Origin: Methanobacteriota archaeon
Lineage (GTDB): Archaea; Thermoplasmatota; Poseidoniia; Poseidoniales; Thalassarchaeaceae
Direction: 5' to 3'
Assembly: GCA_002698225.1 (NCBI GenBank)
Contig: NZWD01000034.1
Location: forward strand, 11,369 to 54,043
Length of the DNA stretch: 42,675 nt
Position numbers and translations under genes: made by a program. The notes beneath the pieces were generated by a model. The model was not told where the DNA came from. It was given only the letters and a program-made list of their open reading frames with translations, and made no database searches. Each line of letters begins with the position of its first letter. The first letter of the stretch is position 1. This document shows, piece after piece, positions 16,532 through 24,382 of the stretch.

Positions 16532-19075
16532 GTGACTCAGACCGGGGGCCGTGATTCGCACGAACTCGATGATCTTGGACTTGATGCAGACATAGTTTCC
16601 ATGCTGCGTGATGAATGGGGTGTAGAGCATTTATTTCCTCCACAGGCAGAGGCTCTTCCTCATGCTCTTTCTGGCCGTAATCTGATGCTAACAATCCCTA
16701 CTGCGAGTGGTAAGTCTCTAGTGGCGTATCTGGCTCTAGTCCATAGACTGAAAACCGATTTAGAAGGAGGTCGCGGAATCTATGTGGTTCCTCTCAAGGC
16801 TCTTGCTAGCGAGAAGACTGGTGAACTCCGGGAATTGGCCTCCAAAGTCGGACTCAAAGTAGGCATGGCAATTGGGGACAGAGATGGTGAGACCGGGTCG
16901 GTGGAGGATTCTGACATTCTGGTGTGTACCAGCGAGAAGTTGGACTCCCTCCTTCGTACACGCTCTGAATTGATGGAGGGGGTCGGAATCGTAGTCAGCG
17001 ACGAATTCCACCTGTTGCACGATGTCGGTCGTGGGCCGACTCTAGAGGTATTGTTATCTCGGATTAGGCATGCAAGGCCCGATGCTCAGATAATTGCACT
17101 ATCGGCAACCGTCGGCAATGCTCCTGAGATGGCAAGGTGGTTGGAAGCGGAACTAGTGGTGTCAGATTGGCGCCCTGTGACTCTACGATACGGCACATTC
17201 AATGGTTTGGAGGGTAAGATACACCGAGTCGAAGGTTCATCTGATGATCTGATTCCCGAGATACGCCATCTCGAAGGCAAATCCACGCGCCAGCTGCAGG
17301 CCATTCTATCTGATACAATAGTCAGAGGTGGACAATTGCTAGTCTTTGTCTCTTCACGCTCATCAGCGCAGAAGGAGGCGAGAGAGTTATCCAAGCACTG
17401 CAGAGGGCTACTTGTTGACGGTATCGAAAGCATAGGCCCTGAAACCGCTGAAGAATGGGAGGGTATTGCTGACAGCATCTCTCGAGCCGAGGGTTCGAAC
17501 CTAGGAAATACTCTGTCAGAATCTCTACGGGGTGGTGTCGCCTTCCATCACGCCGGGCTGACAGGGAGGCAGCGGGGAATCGTCGAGGATGCTTTCAGGG
17601 CTGGTGACCTAGCTTGCATAGTTGCGACACCGACGCTAGCTCAGGGTGTCAATCTTCCAGCGAGAACGGTAGTCGTCAGAGACTACAGGAGATGGAGTGC
17701 GGCGGCTGGAATGTCAATGCCCCTCCCTGTGATGGAAGTGATGCAGATGATGGGTAGAGCAGGGAGGCCGAAGTACGATGATGTGGGTGAGTCCTGGCTA
17801 CTGGCGAAAGGAAGGGAAGAGGAAGACAGGTTGACCTCGCTCTACCTTCATGGTGAACCCGAGGAAGTCACTTCAAAACTAGCCAATCCGAATGCAATGA
17901 GGGCCGAAGAGGATCCGGCTCTACTTACTCATGTGCTATCTATGCTGGCTACGGGAGGAATATCCGACAGGGATGCACTGGGCCGATTCTTCTCCAAGAC
18001 ATTTCTAGCAACTCAACTAGACCCTGAAGATCTTGCGGCTCGTCTCGACGATGTAATCAGTTGGCTAGCGGCTAATGGGATGATTGACCGAACCGGAGAA
18101 TCTGAGGAAGTCAGGCAAAGGATGCTTGAGGAGATTCCAGTCGAGCAGGCCGAGGAGTGGGAGGATGAAATGCCGTCGTGGGTGGACTCTGCATCCGATG
18201 TATTAGGAATAAACATGCGCGGGGATACAGAAGGGGTACACGAAAAGCCAAGACGTGGTCCCCCAATCTTCGGGTTTCGCAAAGCCAGCATACATGATTC
18301 GTATGAGCAGGACCCTCCCGAATCGGCATCTATGACCTATAGCGCTACACCATTGGGTGAGAGGGTTTCACAACTGTATCTGAATCCAATAACGGGGCGT
18401 ATGCTAAGAGATGGTCTAGGACATGCAATGGCAACTCTGACTGGAGAAGATCAGTACCGTCAGGTCTCTCCTCTCAGTCTGCTGCATCTAGTTTCATGCA
18501 CACCTGATTTCCTACCTCTGTGGCCAAGGAAGGGAGATTATGACGCTATTCAAGCAGCAATTCACGGTCACGAGAGAGAGTTTCTGACACGCGCTGTTGA
18601 CCTCGATGAGGAGAGGAGAATGAAGGGAGTATTGGTACTGCAGTCGTGGTCCGAGGAGTATAGGATAGATCAAATTGAGGAGGAATGGGGGGTGCAACCA
18701 GGAGACCTCAGAGGGAGAGTGGAAATAGCAGAGTGGCTGCTATACGCAACTAGGAGAATCCTCGCTGAGGACGAGGATCTGACAACTATGGACAGAGCCT
18801 CACATCGGACTCTTGTCGAGGCCGTGGATGAGATACATCGGAGGGTGAGATATGGATGCAAGACGGATTTGCTTGGCCTAGTGGCTCTGAGAGGAGTCGG
18901 TAGGACTAGGGCTAGGCAGATGGTTGACCTTCTCGGGGTGTCGAACGCAGCTGACATAGCTGAGTTGACGGAGCGGGACATGCAAAGGCTGTCTGACTTG
19001 CGTGGATGGAGTCCGCGCTTGGTAGAGGGAATCATGAACACGGCATCTCATGCTGTAAAGCGACATTCGCGATAG
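16532..19075 (+). CDS. hel308: Hel308-family ATP-dependent DNA helicase
   Basis: This is a superfamily 2 (Ski2-like) 3'-5' DNA helicase linked in archaea to repair of stalled replication forks. All motifs are visible in the 847 residues: a Q-motif-like FPPQAEALPHAL, Walker A PTASGKS at 56-62, motif Ib VCTSEKLDSLLR, motif II DEFH at 157-160, motif III SAT at 191-193, FHHAGLTGRQR, ATPTLAQGVNLPART, and motif VI QMMGRAGRP at 405-413. The C-terminus carries a helix-hairpin-helix (LVALRGVGRTRARQMVDLLG) as in domain 5 of Hel308. DEFH replaces the usual DEIH or DEVH. It begins at GTG 16532 with GAGGTGA nine bases upstream. A Cgi121-like gene follows 33 nt later. Confidence 0.93.
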   Translation: MTQTGGRDSHELDDLGLDADIVSMLRDEWGVEHLFPPQAEALPHALSGRNLMLTIPTASGKSLVAYLALVHRLKTDLEGGRGIYVVPLKALASEKTGELRELASKVGLKVGMAIGDRDGETGSVEDSDILVCTSEKLDSLLRTRSELMEGVGIVVSDEFHLLHDVGRGPTLEVLLSRIRHARPDAQIIALSATVGNAPEMARWLEAELVVSDWRPVTLRYGTFNGLEGKIHRVEGSSDDLIPEIRHLEGKSTRQLQAILSDTIVRGGQLLVFVSSRSSAQKEARELSKHCRGLLVDGIESIGPETAEEWEGIADSISRAEGSNLGNTLSESLRGGVAFHHAGLTGRQRGIVEDAFRAGDLACIVATPTLAQGVNLPARTVVVRDYRRWSAAAGMSMPLPVMEVMQMMGRAGRPKYDDVGESWLLAKGREEEDRLTSLYLHGEPEEVTSKLANPNAMRAEEDPALLTHVLSMLATGGISDRDALGRFFSKTFLATQLDPEDLAARLDDVISWLAANGMIDRTGESEEVRQRMLEEIPVEQAEEWEDEMPSWVDSASDVLGINMRGDTEGVHEKPRRGPPIFGFRKASIHDSYEQDPPESASMTYSATPLGERVSQLYLNPITGRMLRDGLGHAMATLTGEDQYRQVSPLSLLHLVSCTPDFLPLWPRKGDYDAIQAAIHGHEREFLTRAVDLDEERRMKGVLVLQSWSEEYRIDQIEEEWGVQPGDLRGRVEIAEWLLYATRRILAEDEDLTTMDRASHRTLVEAVDEIHRRVRYGCKTDLLGLVALRGVGRTRARQMVDLLGVSNAADIAELTERDMQRLSDLRGWSPRLVEGIMNTASHAVKRHSR

Positions 19076-19108
19076 ATACAATTCTTCTAGTCGGGGCCAT
19101 CGGCATCC

Positions 19109-19678
19109 GTGGACGAGTCAGGTTCGATGCCATGGTTCCCCGCATGGGGAATCAATTTTTCAGAGCCCATAGAGGATACGGGATTAATCGTTTCAGTGTT
19201 CAATAAATGGAGGCCAAATGATAGATGGTTGCTTCTTTCTTATCATGCAGCCTGCAGTGAGATTCGACTCTGGACCGCATGGGCCGCTCTGAGGAGAAGG
19301 GAGGTGGCGGACAGAATGATTGCAAGGACTCCTGATGCCGAGTTCCTACGGCTCATATCGGGAACAAGGCAACTAAGCACCGCATTCGAACGAGCAGGTG
19401 TGAGTAAGGGTGACAAAAAGGCGTGGATAGTTCACCTCCCGGACTACGATCTCGGAGAGAATTTTGGCGAAACAGAGATTCAAAGATCTGCCTATTCTGA
19501 TAACGACCTATTGGCGACAAGGCTGATTGAGCATCTTGGAGTCATTCTGCTTGCTAAGCGTCCCATTCCTTCGAATGAGGGGCTAATCAGACTAGGGGCC
19601 TTGAAACCCAAGGAGAGTATCGACGACTCGTTTAGAGAGGATGCTTTCCTGACACACACCGCACTCGTCGACATGTGA
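19109..19678 (+). CDS. Cgi121-like KEOPS subunit
   Basis: This 189-residue protein resembles archaeal Cgi121, the KEOPS subunit that docks the 3' end of tRNA so that Kae1 can add the threonylcarbamoyl group at A37. The diagnostic stretch is EFLRLISGTRQLSTAFERAG at 78-97 followed by WIVHLPD, where family members have ELLLRLSGxRQIxxALxxxG. The N-terminal third is less typical. The frame opens at GTG 19109; ATG 19127, six codons on, gives MPWFPAWGI and may be the true start. The gene follows hel308 by 33 nt and precedes a zinc-ribbon gene, so co-transcription is likely. The identification rests on one strong block, hence moderate confidence. None of the other KEOPS genes is in the window. Confidence 0.72.
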   Translation: MDESGSMPWFPAWGINFSEPIEDTGLIVSVFNKWRPNDRWLLLSYHAACSEIRLWTAWAALRRREVADRMIARTPDAEFLRLISGTRQLSTAFERAGVSKGDKKAWIVHLPDYDLGENFGETEIQRSAYSDNDLLATRLIEHLGVILLAKRPIPSNEGLIRLGALKPKESIDDSFREDAFLTHTALVDM

Positions 19679-19730
19679 GTATGAGGGAGTCAACCTCATA
19701 GGCGGGTTGCTCGAGCGGGTACCGAGGATT

Positions 19731-19982
19731 ATGGCGAAGTTTCACGGCTTCAGGCACTGTGTCACCTGTAACGTGAGTTGTACTCCTGGCAACTTCGTGG
19801 ACTTTGAGAGAAAGAGATACTGCACGGCTTGTTGGATTGAGAATAACAACCCAGAACATCCAGAACTAGATGAAACTAGACGAAAGGTGACTGAGGCCGC
19901 AGAGGAATGGAAGTGCGCTAAGTGGACTCGTGAAGAGGGGCCTCTGCCTAACGGACCGAAGTCTTCCCGTCAGAGGTCATAG
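19731..19982 (+). CDS. Small zinc-ribbon-like protein
   Basis: This 83-residue protein of unknown function has two CxxC knuckles, Cys10/Cys13 and Cys31/Cys34, plus Cys17, in HCVTCNVSC and RYCTACW. Such spacing usually binds one zinc ion. The C-terminal half is charged and helical-looking, with a further Cys in EEWKCAKW and a basic end. ATG 19731 is chosen over the in-frame TTG at 19707. The gene sits between the Cgi121-like gene and oligoendopeptidase F; its stop is one base before the proposed TTG of the latter, so the genes are probably co-translated. It could be a nucleic-acid or protein adaptor; nothing in the sequence decides this. Confidence 0.7.
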   Translation: MAKFHGFRHCVTCNVSCTPGNFVDFERKRYCTACWIENNNPEHPELDETRRKVTEAAEEWKCAKWTREEGPLPNGPKSSRQRS

Positions 19983-19983
19983 A

Positions 19984-21687
19984 TTGGGTTCCTTCATCCG
20001 TGGTGATTTCGATGCCACTCAATGGGAGAAAATCGAGCCATACACAATGGATCTTTTGAATCGGGAATTGACTTGTTCCGGATGTCTTGAGGGATTAATT
20101 GCAGATGCATCTGAGCTAGCAGAGCATGTCTCTGAGGCCGGTGCGCTGTTGTACATCAGCATGACATGCGACACTGAGAGCGAAGATAAGCGTGGTTTAT
20201 TCCTAGACTTCGCGAGCAGTGTAAGGCCGAAACTCTCTGAGTTCTCAGACGCACTCAATAGGAGGATTGTGGAGCATTCTGCAGTGGATGATCTTTCAGA
20301 AAGATACAATCTGATGCTGAGAGGAATGAGAACAGATATCGAGATCTTTCGGAAGGAGAACATTCCCTTGGGGGTCAGGCAGACAGAACTTGTCACGGAG
20401 GCCCAGGGAATTACTGGTGGAATGACAGTGGAATTCGACGGTGAGGAGAGGACCTTTCCTCAGATGAGCAGTTACTTGGAATCGAACAACAGGTCGAAGC
20501 GTCAGGCGGCATGGTCTGCGATGTCCGAAAGGAGGATGCAGGACCACGAGAGGATGTCAGAGATATTCGACGAATTGGTAACATTGAGGCATCAGATTGC
20601 ACTTAACGCTGGATTCGACAGTTACACCCATTACATGTTCAAGGCTATGCATCGCTTTGACTACTCAATCGATGACTGCCTAGAGTTTCACAACTCTGTA
20701 GAATCGGTCTGTATGCCTATCCTAAAGGAGATTAACAAGGAGAGAGGCGAGACATTAGGATTGGGAGATTTGAGCCCTTGGGATGTTAACGAAAAGACCG
20801 GGGCAGGCCCCGACATTCATGGAAGAGAACCACTGAAGCCATTCGAAACGGTAGAGGAAATGGTGGAGAAGCTCTCAGAGATGTTTCACGAGATTTCGGA
20901 TGACCTAGGAGGGAAATTCGACAAACTAGTGGAAATGGATACTCTCGACCTAGACACTAGGAAGGGTAAGGCACCGGGTGGCTACCAGTACTATCTTGAG
21001 AAGAGTAGGGTCCCTTTCATCTTCATGAATGCTGCAGGACTTCAGGGAGATCTCGAGACAATGATTCATGAAGCTGGGCACGCATTCCACTCCCTGTATT
21101 GCGGGCATCTAGACCTGATTGATGAGAGAGATTACCCAATCGAATTCGCAGAGGTTGCTTCAATGTCAATGGAGCTGCTGACACAACCATGGTGGAACAA
21201 GTTCTACGACAAAGAAGAGGCAGATAGAGCGAGGAGGACTCATCTGGAGGGAGTTGTTTTCCTATTGCCATGGATAGCGACGATAGACTCATTCCAGCAC
21301 TGGATATACGACAACCCAGACCACACAAGAGAAGAGCGGGCAGAGGTCTGGCTATCCATTAGAGACAGGTTCGGATCAGAAATGGACTGGACGGGTCACA
21401 TGGACTTCAAGGAAGTGTCATGGCAGCAACAAGGGCACTTGTACGGAGTTCCATTCTACTACATCGAGTACGGAATCGCACAGTTGGGATCTCTGCAATT
21501 GTGGAAGACCCAGACGAGCGATCCGCAGAAGGCCCTGGACGATTATGCCAACGCGATGAAGTTGGGAAACACCCGGACCTTGCCGGAACTATTCTCCGCA
21601 GCAGACCTGAAGCTAGGATTTGACGAAGGGCACTTCCTTTCACTAATGGGCTCTGTAGAGGCGACCCTAGCAGAGCTACCGTCCTAA
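19984..21687 (+). CDS. pepF: Oligoendopeptidase F (M3 metallopeptidase)
   Basis: This is a cytoplasmic zinc peptidase that cuts short peptides. The HExxH site is HEAGH (His362, Glu363, His366), with the third ligand Glu390 in FAEVASMSME. The surrounding PGGYQYYLEKSRVPFIFMNA and the C-terminal HLYGVPFYYIEYGIAQLGSL fit the family, and 567 residues is a normal length. The frame stays open upstream to 19930, inside the previous gene, but TTG 19984 is preferred: it lies one base after that gene's stop, has GAGGT six bases upstream, and yields MGSFIRGDFDATQWEKIEPY, a usual family N-terminus. No signal peptide is present. It is convergent with radA across 27 bases. The role is probably the last stage of imported peptide breakdown. 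Confidence 0.93.
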   Translation: MGSFIRGDFDATQWEKIEPYTMDLLNRELTCSGCLEGLIADASELAEHVSEAGALLYISMTCDTESEDKRGLFLDFASSVRPKLSEFSDALNRRIVEHSAVDDLSERYNLMLRGMRTDIEIFRKENIPLGVRQTELVTEAQGITGGMTVEFDGEERTFPQMSSYLESNNRSKRQAAWSAMSERRMQDHERMSEIFDELVTLRHQIALNAGFDSYTHYMFKAMHRFDYSIDDCLEFHNSVESVCMPILKEINKERGETLGLGDLSPWDVNEKTGAGPDIHGREPLKPFETVEEMVEKLSEMFHEISDDLGGKFDKLVEMDTLDLDTRKGKAPGGYQYYLEKSRVPFIFMNAAGLQGDLETMIHEAGHAFHSLYCGHLDLIDERDYPIEFAEVASMSMELLTQPWWNKFYDKEEADRARRTHLEGVVFLLPWIATIDSFQHWIYDNPDHTREERAEVWLSIRDRFGSEMDWTGHMDFKEVSWQQQGHLYGVPFYYIEYGIAQLGSLQLWKTQTSDPQKALDDYANAMKLGNTRTLPELFSAADLKLGFDEGHFLSLMGSVEATLAELPS

Positions 21688-21714
21688 CCTTCGGACCCGA
21701 GGAGTCTACGAGAA

Positions 21715-22716
21715 TTAGTCTCGCAGACCCTCGGTTGTCACGGTAAAGACCGCTTCGCCATCAGGCAGATTGGGGCTGTCGATTAGGCGAGCTATGCGAC
21801 GGCCCCCCTTCGACTTCCTCAGATACAAGCGGAATGTACTGGCGTGAGCCACTATGTGGCCACCGATTGCCTTGGTAGGATCTCCCCACATCGCATCTGG
21901 CTTCGACATGACCTGATTCGTCACCAGTACCAATGCATTGTTGACATCCGAGAGTTGCTTGAGTTCCTTCATGTGCTTATTCAACTTCTGCTGGCGCGGT
22001 GCAAGCATGCCACGGCCGATGTACTCAGCTCTGAAATGACTGGTAAGGGAGTCGACGATGATGAGTTTGACATCGAGATTCTTTGACATCCTCTTAATCT
22101 CATCAACCAGAAGGATCTGATGGGCCGAGTTGTAGGCTCTCGCGACATGAATCCTGTCTAGAGCATCCTGAGGGTCCATGCCTACAGCTTCAGCCATTTG
22201 GGCTATCCTCTCCGGCCTGAATGTATCCTCAGTATCGATGTAGAAGACCTCGCCATCGAAGCCGCCCTTGTCCAAGGGCAGGATGGAATTGACTGCGAGC
22301 TGATGTCCGATTTGCGTCTTGCCGCTCCCGAACTCGCCGAACACCTCTACTATGGCTTGGGTCTCAAAACCGCCTCCGAGAAGCTCATCGAAGTTGGGTG
22401 ATCCTGATGTCAGCTTCTGCACCGTTTTGCGGCGATCCAGTAGCGCTGTCCCGCTTACGAAGCCACCGATGTCTGCCATCTTCTTGGCTCCTGCGATTAT
22501 CTTGGCAGAGACTGCTTCTCCCAGTTCGGCTTGTTCAGCAAGCTCGGAAGGACTCATCACGGCTATGGCAAGCAATTCCTCGAATCCTGCTTCGCGCAGT
22601 TTCTCGGCGGTCGCTGGACCTACCCCGGGTAGATCCTCTACGGTTAGCTCGGGCTCATCCACATCAATCACAATCTCCTCTTCTTCGATTTTCTCACTCG
22701 CTGTCTTCTCGGTCAT
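21715..22716 (-). CDS. radA: DNA repair and recombination protein RadA
   Basis: This is the archaeal RecA/Rad51 recombinase, which coats single-stranded DNA and drives strand exchange. The N-terminal acidic stretch is followed by a helix-hairpin-helix domain ([21 protein letters not shown]), then the polymerisation linker region [12 protein letters not shown], Walker A GEFGSGKT at 127-134, Walker B LIIVDSL at about 218-224, the [11 protein letters not shown] loop, and TNQVMSKPD. All expected parts of a single-copy RadA are intact, with no intein. ATG 22716 is preferred to the GTG at 22725 because AGGTGA lies five bases before it. A TATATG element about 40 bases upstream fits a short leader. 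The gene lies 124 bases downstream of the initiator tRNA on the same strand. Confidence 0.96.
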   Translation of the reverse strand: MTEKTASEKIEEEEIVIDVDEPELTVEDLPGVGPATAEKLREAGFEELLAIAVMSPSELAEQAELGEAVSAKIIAGAKKMADIGGFVSGTALLDRRKTVQKLTSGSPNFDELLGGGFETQAIVEVFGEFGSGKTQIGHQLAVNSILPLDKGGFDGEVFYIDTEDTFRPERIAQMAEAVGMDPQDALDRIHVARAYNSAHQILLVDEIKRMSKNLDVKLIIVDSLTSHFRAEYIGRGMLAPRQQKLNKHMKELKQLSDVNNALVLVTNQVMSKPDAMWGDPTKAIGGHIVAHASTFRLYLRKSKGGRRIARLIDSPNLPDGEAVFTVTTEGLRD

Positions 22717-22721
22717 CTCAT

Positions 22722-22727
22722 TCACCT
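22722..22727 (-). promoter_or_regulatory. radA: Shine-Dalgarno AGGTGA for radA
   Basis: On the minus strand AGGTGA lies five bases before ATG 22716. It favours this ATG over GTG 22725, whose GTG is part of the same element. Confidence 0.55.
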
Positions 22728-22752
22728 ATTGGGCCTATCTATACTTCGAAGG

Positions 22753-22758
22753 TATATG
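22753..22758 (-). promoter_or_regulatory. radA: TATA-like box for radA
   Basis: On the minus strand CATATA lies in TTCATATACC, the same flank as the tRNA promoter (TTCATATATT). A start site 22-27 bases downstream, near 22730, would leave a leader of about 14 bases that contains the Shine-Dalgarno sequence. It also separates radA transcription from the tRNA upstream. Confidence 0.5.
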
Positions 22759-22840
22759 AACAAACGATTGGCCCTACTGGAATGTTGAAAGTGCTTGAGA
22801 TGTCATGTTTCCCGCAGTACAACGGTTTTCACTTTCAGTT

Positions 22841-22918
22841 TGGTAGCGGGTGGTGGATTTGAACCACCGGTCTCCGGGTTATGAGCCCGACGAGATAACC
22901 TGGCTACTCCAACCCGCT
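22841..22918 (-). tRNA. Initiator tRNA-Met (CAT)
   Basis: On the minus strand the gene runs from AGCGGGT to ACCCGCT, giving a 7-bp acceptor stem, then discriminator A and an encoded CCA. The anticodon loop is CTCATAA, closed by the G-C pairs GGG/CCC that mark initiator tRNAs, and the first pair is A1:U72 as in archaeal initiators. The T arm is GGTGG TTCAAAT CCACC. Length is 78 bases with CCA and there is no intron. It is divergent from dihydroorotase and upstream of radA. A TATA element lies about 25 bases before its 5' end. Confidence 0.95.
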
Positions 22919-22938
22919 GTGCGTCGGCGTCTACGGTG

Positions 22939-22948
22939 GAATATATGA
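22939..22948. promoter_or_regulatory. TATA box of the initiator tRNA, possibly shared with pyrC
   Basis: The sequence GAATATATGA contains ATATAT at 22941-22946. Read on the minus strand it is TTCATATATT, centred about 25 bases before the tRNA 5' end at 22918. Read on the plus strand, the same hexamer is 27-32 bases before ATG 22973 of pyrC. Both distances suit an archaeal TATA box, and the hexamer is its own reverse complement. The tRNA assignment is fairly sure; the double use is inference. Confidence 0.6.
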
Positions 22949-22972
22949 ACAGAACCTTAGACGCCTAGCAAG

Positions 22973-24382
22973 ATGCCAAGCAAGAACAGTCATGGGACTT
23001 CTCGTGCCGTAGGTCACTTGGGTGAACGCGTGGCCGGCAATCTGTTGATTCGTAACTCGGCGATGGTCACCGCTGGCAGAATTGTAGAGGGAGACCTGCG
23101 AGTGGCTGGAGGAAAGATAGTTGCAGTAGCGCCCGGAGGTGGTCTCGAGCCACGCAACGATGAGCTAGTCATTGATGGCGATGGTCTGCATCTGCTTCCA
23201 GGTGCTATCGACCCACATGTCCACTTCCGAGAACCCGGACAGCCGGAAAAAGAAGACCTCGAGAGTGGAAGTCGGGCCGCTGCTGCTGGTGGAGTTACTG
23301 CATTTCTAGACATGCCTAACAACATACCCAATGCTACTAATCGTACTACACTGGAAACAAAAATTGCCCTGGCTGGGAAGAAGGCTGTGACTCATCATGG
23401 TTTTTTCATTGGTGCAACTAAAGATAACATCAGAGATCTACAAAGTGTTGAGGGCATGGATGGTGTATGTGGAATCAAGGTATTCATGGGAAGCAGTACG
23501 GGAGATTTGCTTGTACATGAACAAAAGCATCTAGAGAATATATTCGCTAACACTGGAGGAATAATTGCTACTCATGCGGAGGACGAGGAGCGTCTTCAGG
23601 CACGCATAGCAGAGTTTGGACACCGTACTGATATCTCCTCTCATGCTGAATGTCGCGATGTAGAATGTGCGTTCCTAGCAACAAAGCGGGCTGCGGCTCT
23701 TGCAAAGGATTACGATCATCGGCTACACATTGTACATTTGACAAGCGGGACCGAAGCAGATTGGTTGACAAATAACAAAGGAGACCTCGTCACGACTGAG
23801 GTATGTACTCAGCATCTGACTTTCGACCAAGATGATGTCGAAGAACTAGGTGAACGAGTTCTGATGAATCCGCCCATTCGTTATACAGAAGACAAAGAAA
23901 CACTGTGGAAACGCCTCAAGGATGGTACTATTGATTGTGTAGTAACCGACCATGCGCCCCACACCTTGGAAGCTAAGTCAGTAGGATTTCCCAAAGCACC
24001 CGCTGGAATGCCAGGGGTTGAAACTTCGTTGCCTCTAATGCTAACCCATGCGATGAATGGAAAATGCAGTATCACGGATGTCGTACGCTGGATGTGCGAA
24101 GGGCCGGCCAAGGTCTATGGGATGAGGGGCAAGGGAAGCTTGTCCGAAGGAATGGGCGGAGATCTTGTGCTCGTAGACATGGAGAATCACAGGACTTTCA
24201 CCGATGCAGACACTTGGACAAGAGTAGGATGGACTCCTTTCAACGGGATGTCGCTCACCGGCTGGCCGATGTTAACCGTAGTAGATGGCCAGGTGGTACA
24301 CTCTAGGGACCAAGGCGGTTCGCTGCGTGGGAACGAGGTGGCAATGCCTGGGTCGGCGGGCAGGGTATTGGAATTCGACTAA
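22973..24382 (+). CDS. pyrC: Dihydroorotase
   Basis: This amidohydrolase closes carbamoyl-aspartate to dihydroorotate, step three of pyrimidine synthesis. The binuclear metal site is complete: His82 and His84 in DPHVHFREPG, carboxylated Lys169 in GIKVFMGSS, His201 in ATHAEDE, His255 in HIVHLTS and Asp326 in VTDHAPH. Arg86 and the MPNN block after FLD bind substrate. At 469 residues it matches the class I type, with an extra N-terminal stretch of about 20 residues before GNLLIRNSAMV; the ATG may therefore lie upstream of the natural start. It could in principle be an allantoinase or hydantoinase relative, but the FREPG and MPNN blocks favour dihydroorotase. No other pyr gene adjoins it. The stop abuts that of the convergent propeller gene. 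Confidence 0.93.
   Translation: MPSKNSHGTSRAVGHLGERVAGNLLIRNSAMVTAGRIVEGDLRVAGGKIVAVAPGGGLEPRNDELVIDGDGLHLLPGAIDPHVHFREPGQPEKEDLESGSRAAAAGGVTAFLDMPNNIPNATNRTTLETKIALAGKKAVTHHGFFIGATKDNIRDLQSVEGMDGVCGIKVFMGSSTGDLLVHEQKHLENIFANTGGIIATHAEDEERLQARIAEFGHRTDISSHAECRDVECAFLATKRAAALAKDYDHRLHIVHLTSGTEADWLTNNKGDLVTTEVCTQHLTFDQDDVEELGERVLMNPPIRYTEDKETLWKRLKDGTIDCVVTDHAPHTLEAKSVGFPKAPAGMPGVETSLPLMLTHAMNGKCSITDVVRWMCEGPAKVYGMRGKGSLSEGMGGDLVLVDMENHRTFTDADTWTRVGWTPFNGMSLTGWPMLTVVDGQVVHSRDQGGSLRGNEVAMPGSAGRVLEFD

Noticed and set aside
17485-17510. GGGTTCGAACC string resembling a tRNA T-loop
   Set aside because: It lies inside hel308 and no acceptor stem or anticodon arm can be formed around it.
22798-22840. 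Possible terminator after the initiator tRNA
   Set aside because: The T-rich run is on the plus strand; in the tRNA direction the sequence is A-rich without a stem, so no terminator is supported.
22319-22862. Two overlapping plus-strand ORFs of 146 and 154 residues opposite radA
   Set aside because: Both are Ser/Pro/Leu-rich antisense readings of RadA; the longer also runs into the tRNA gene.
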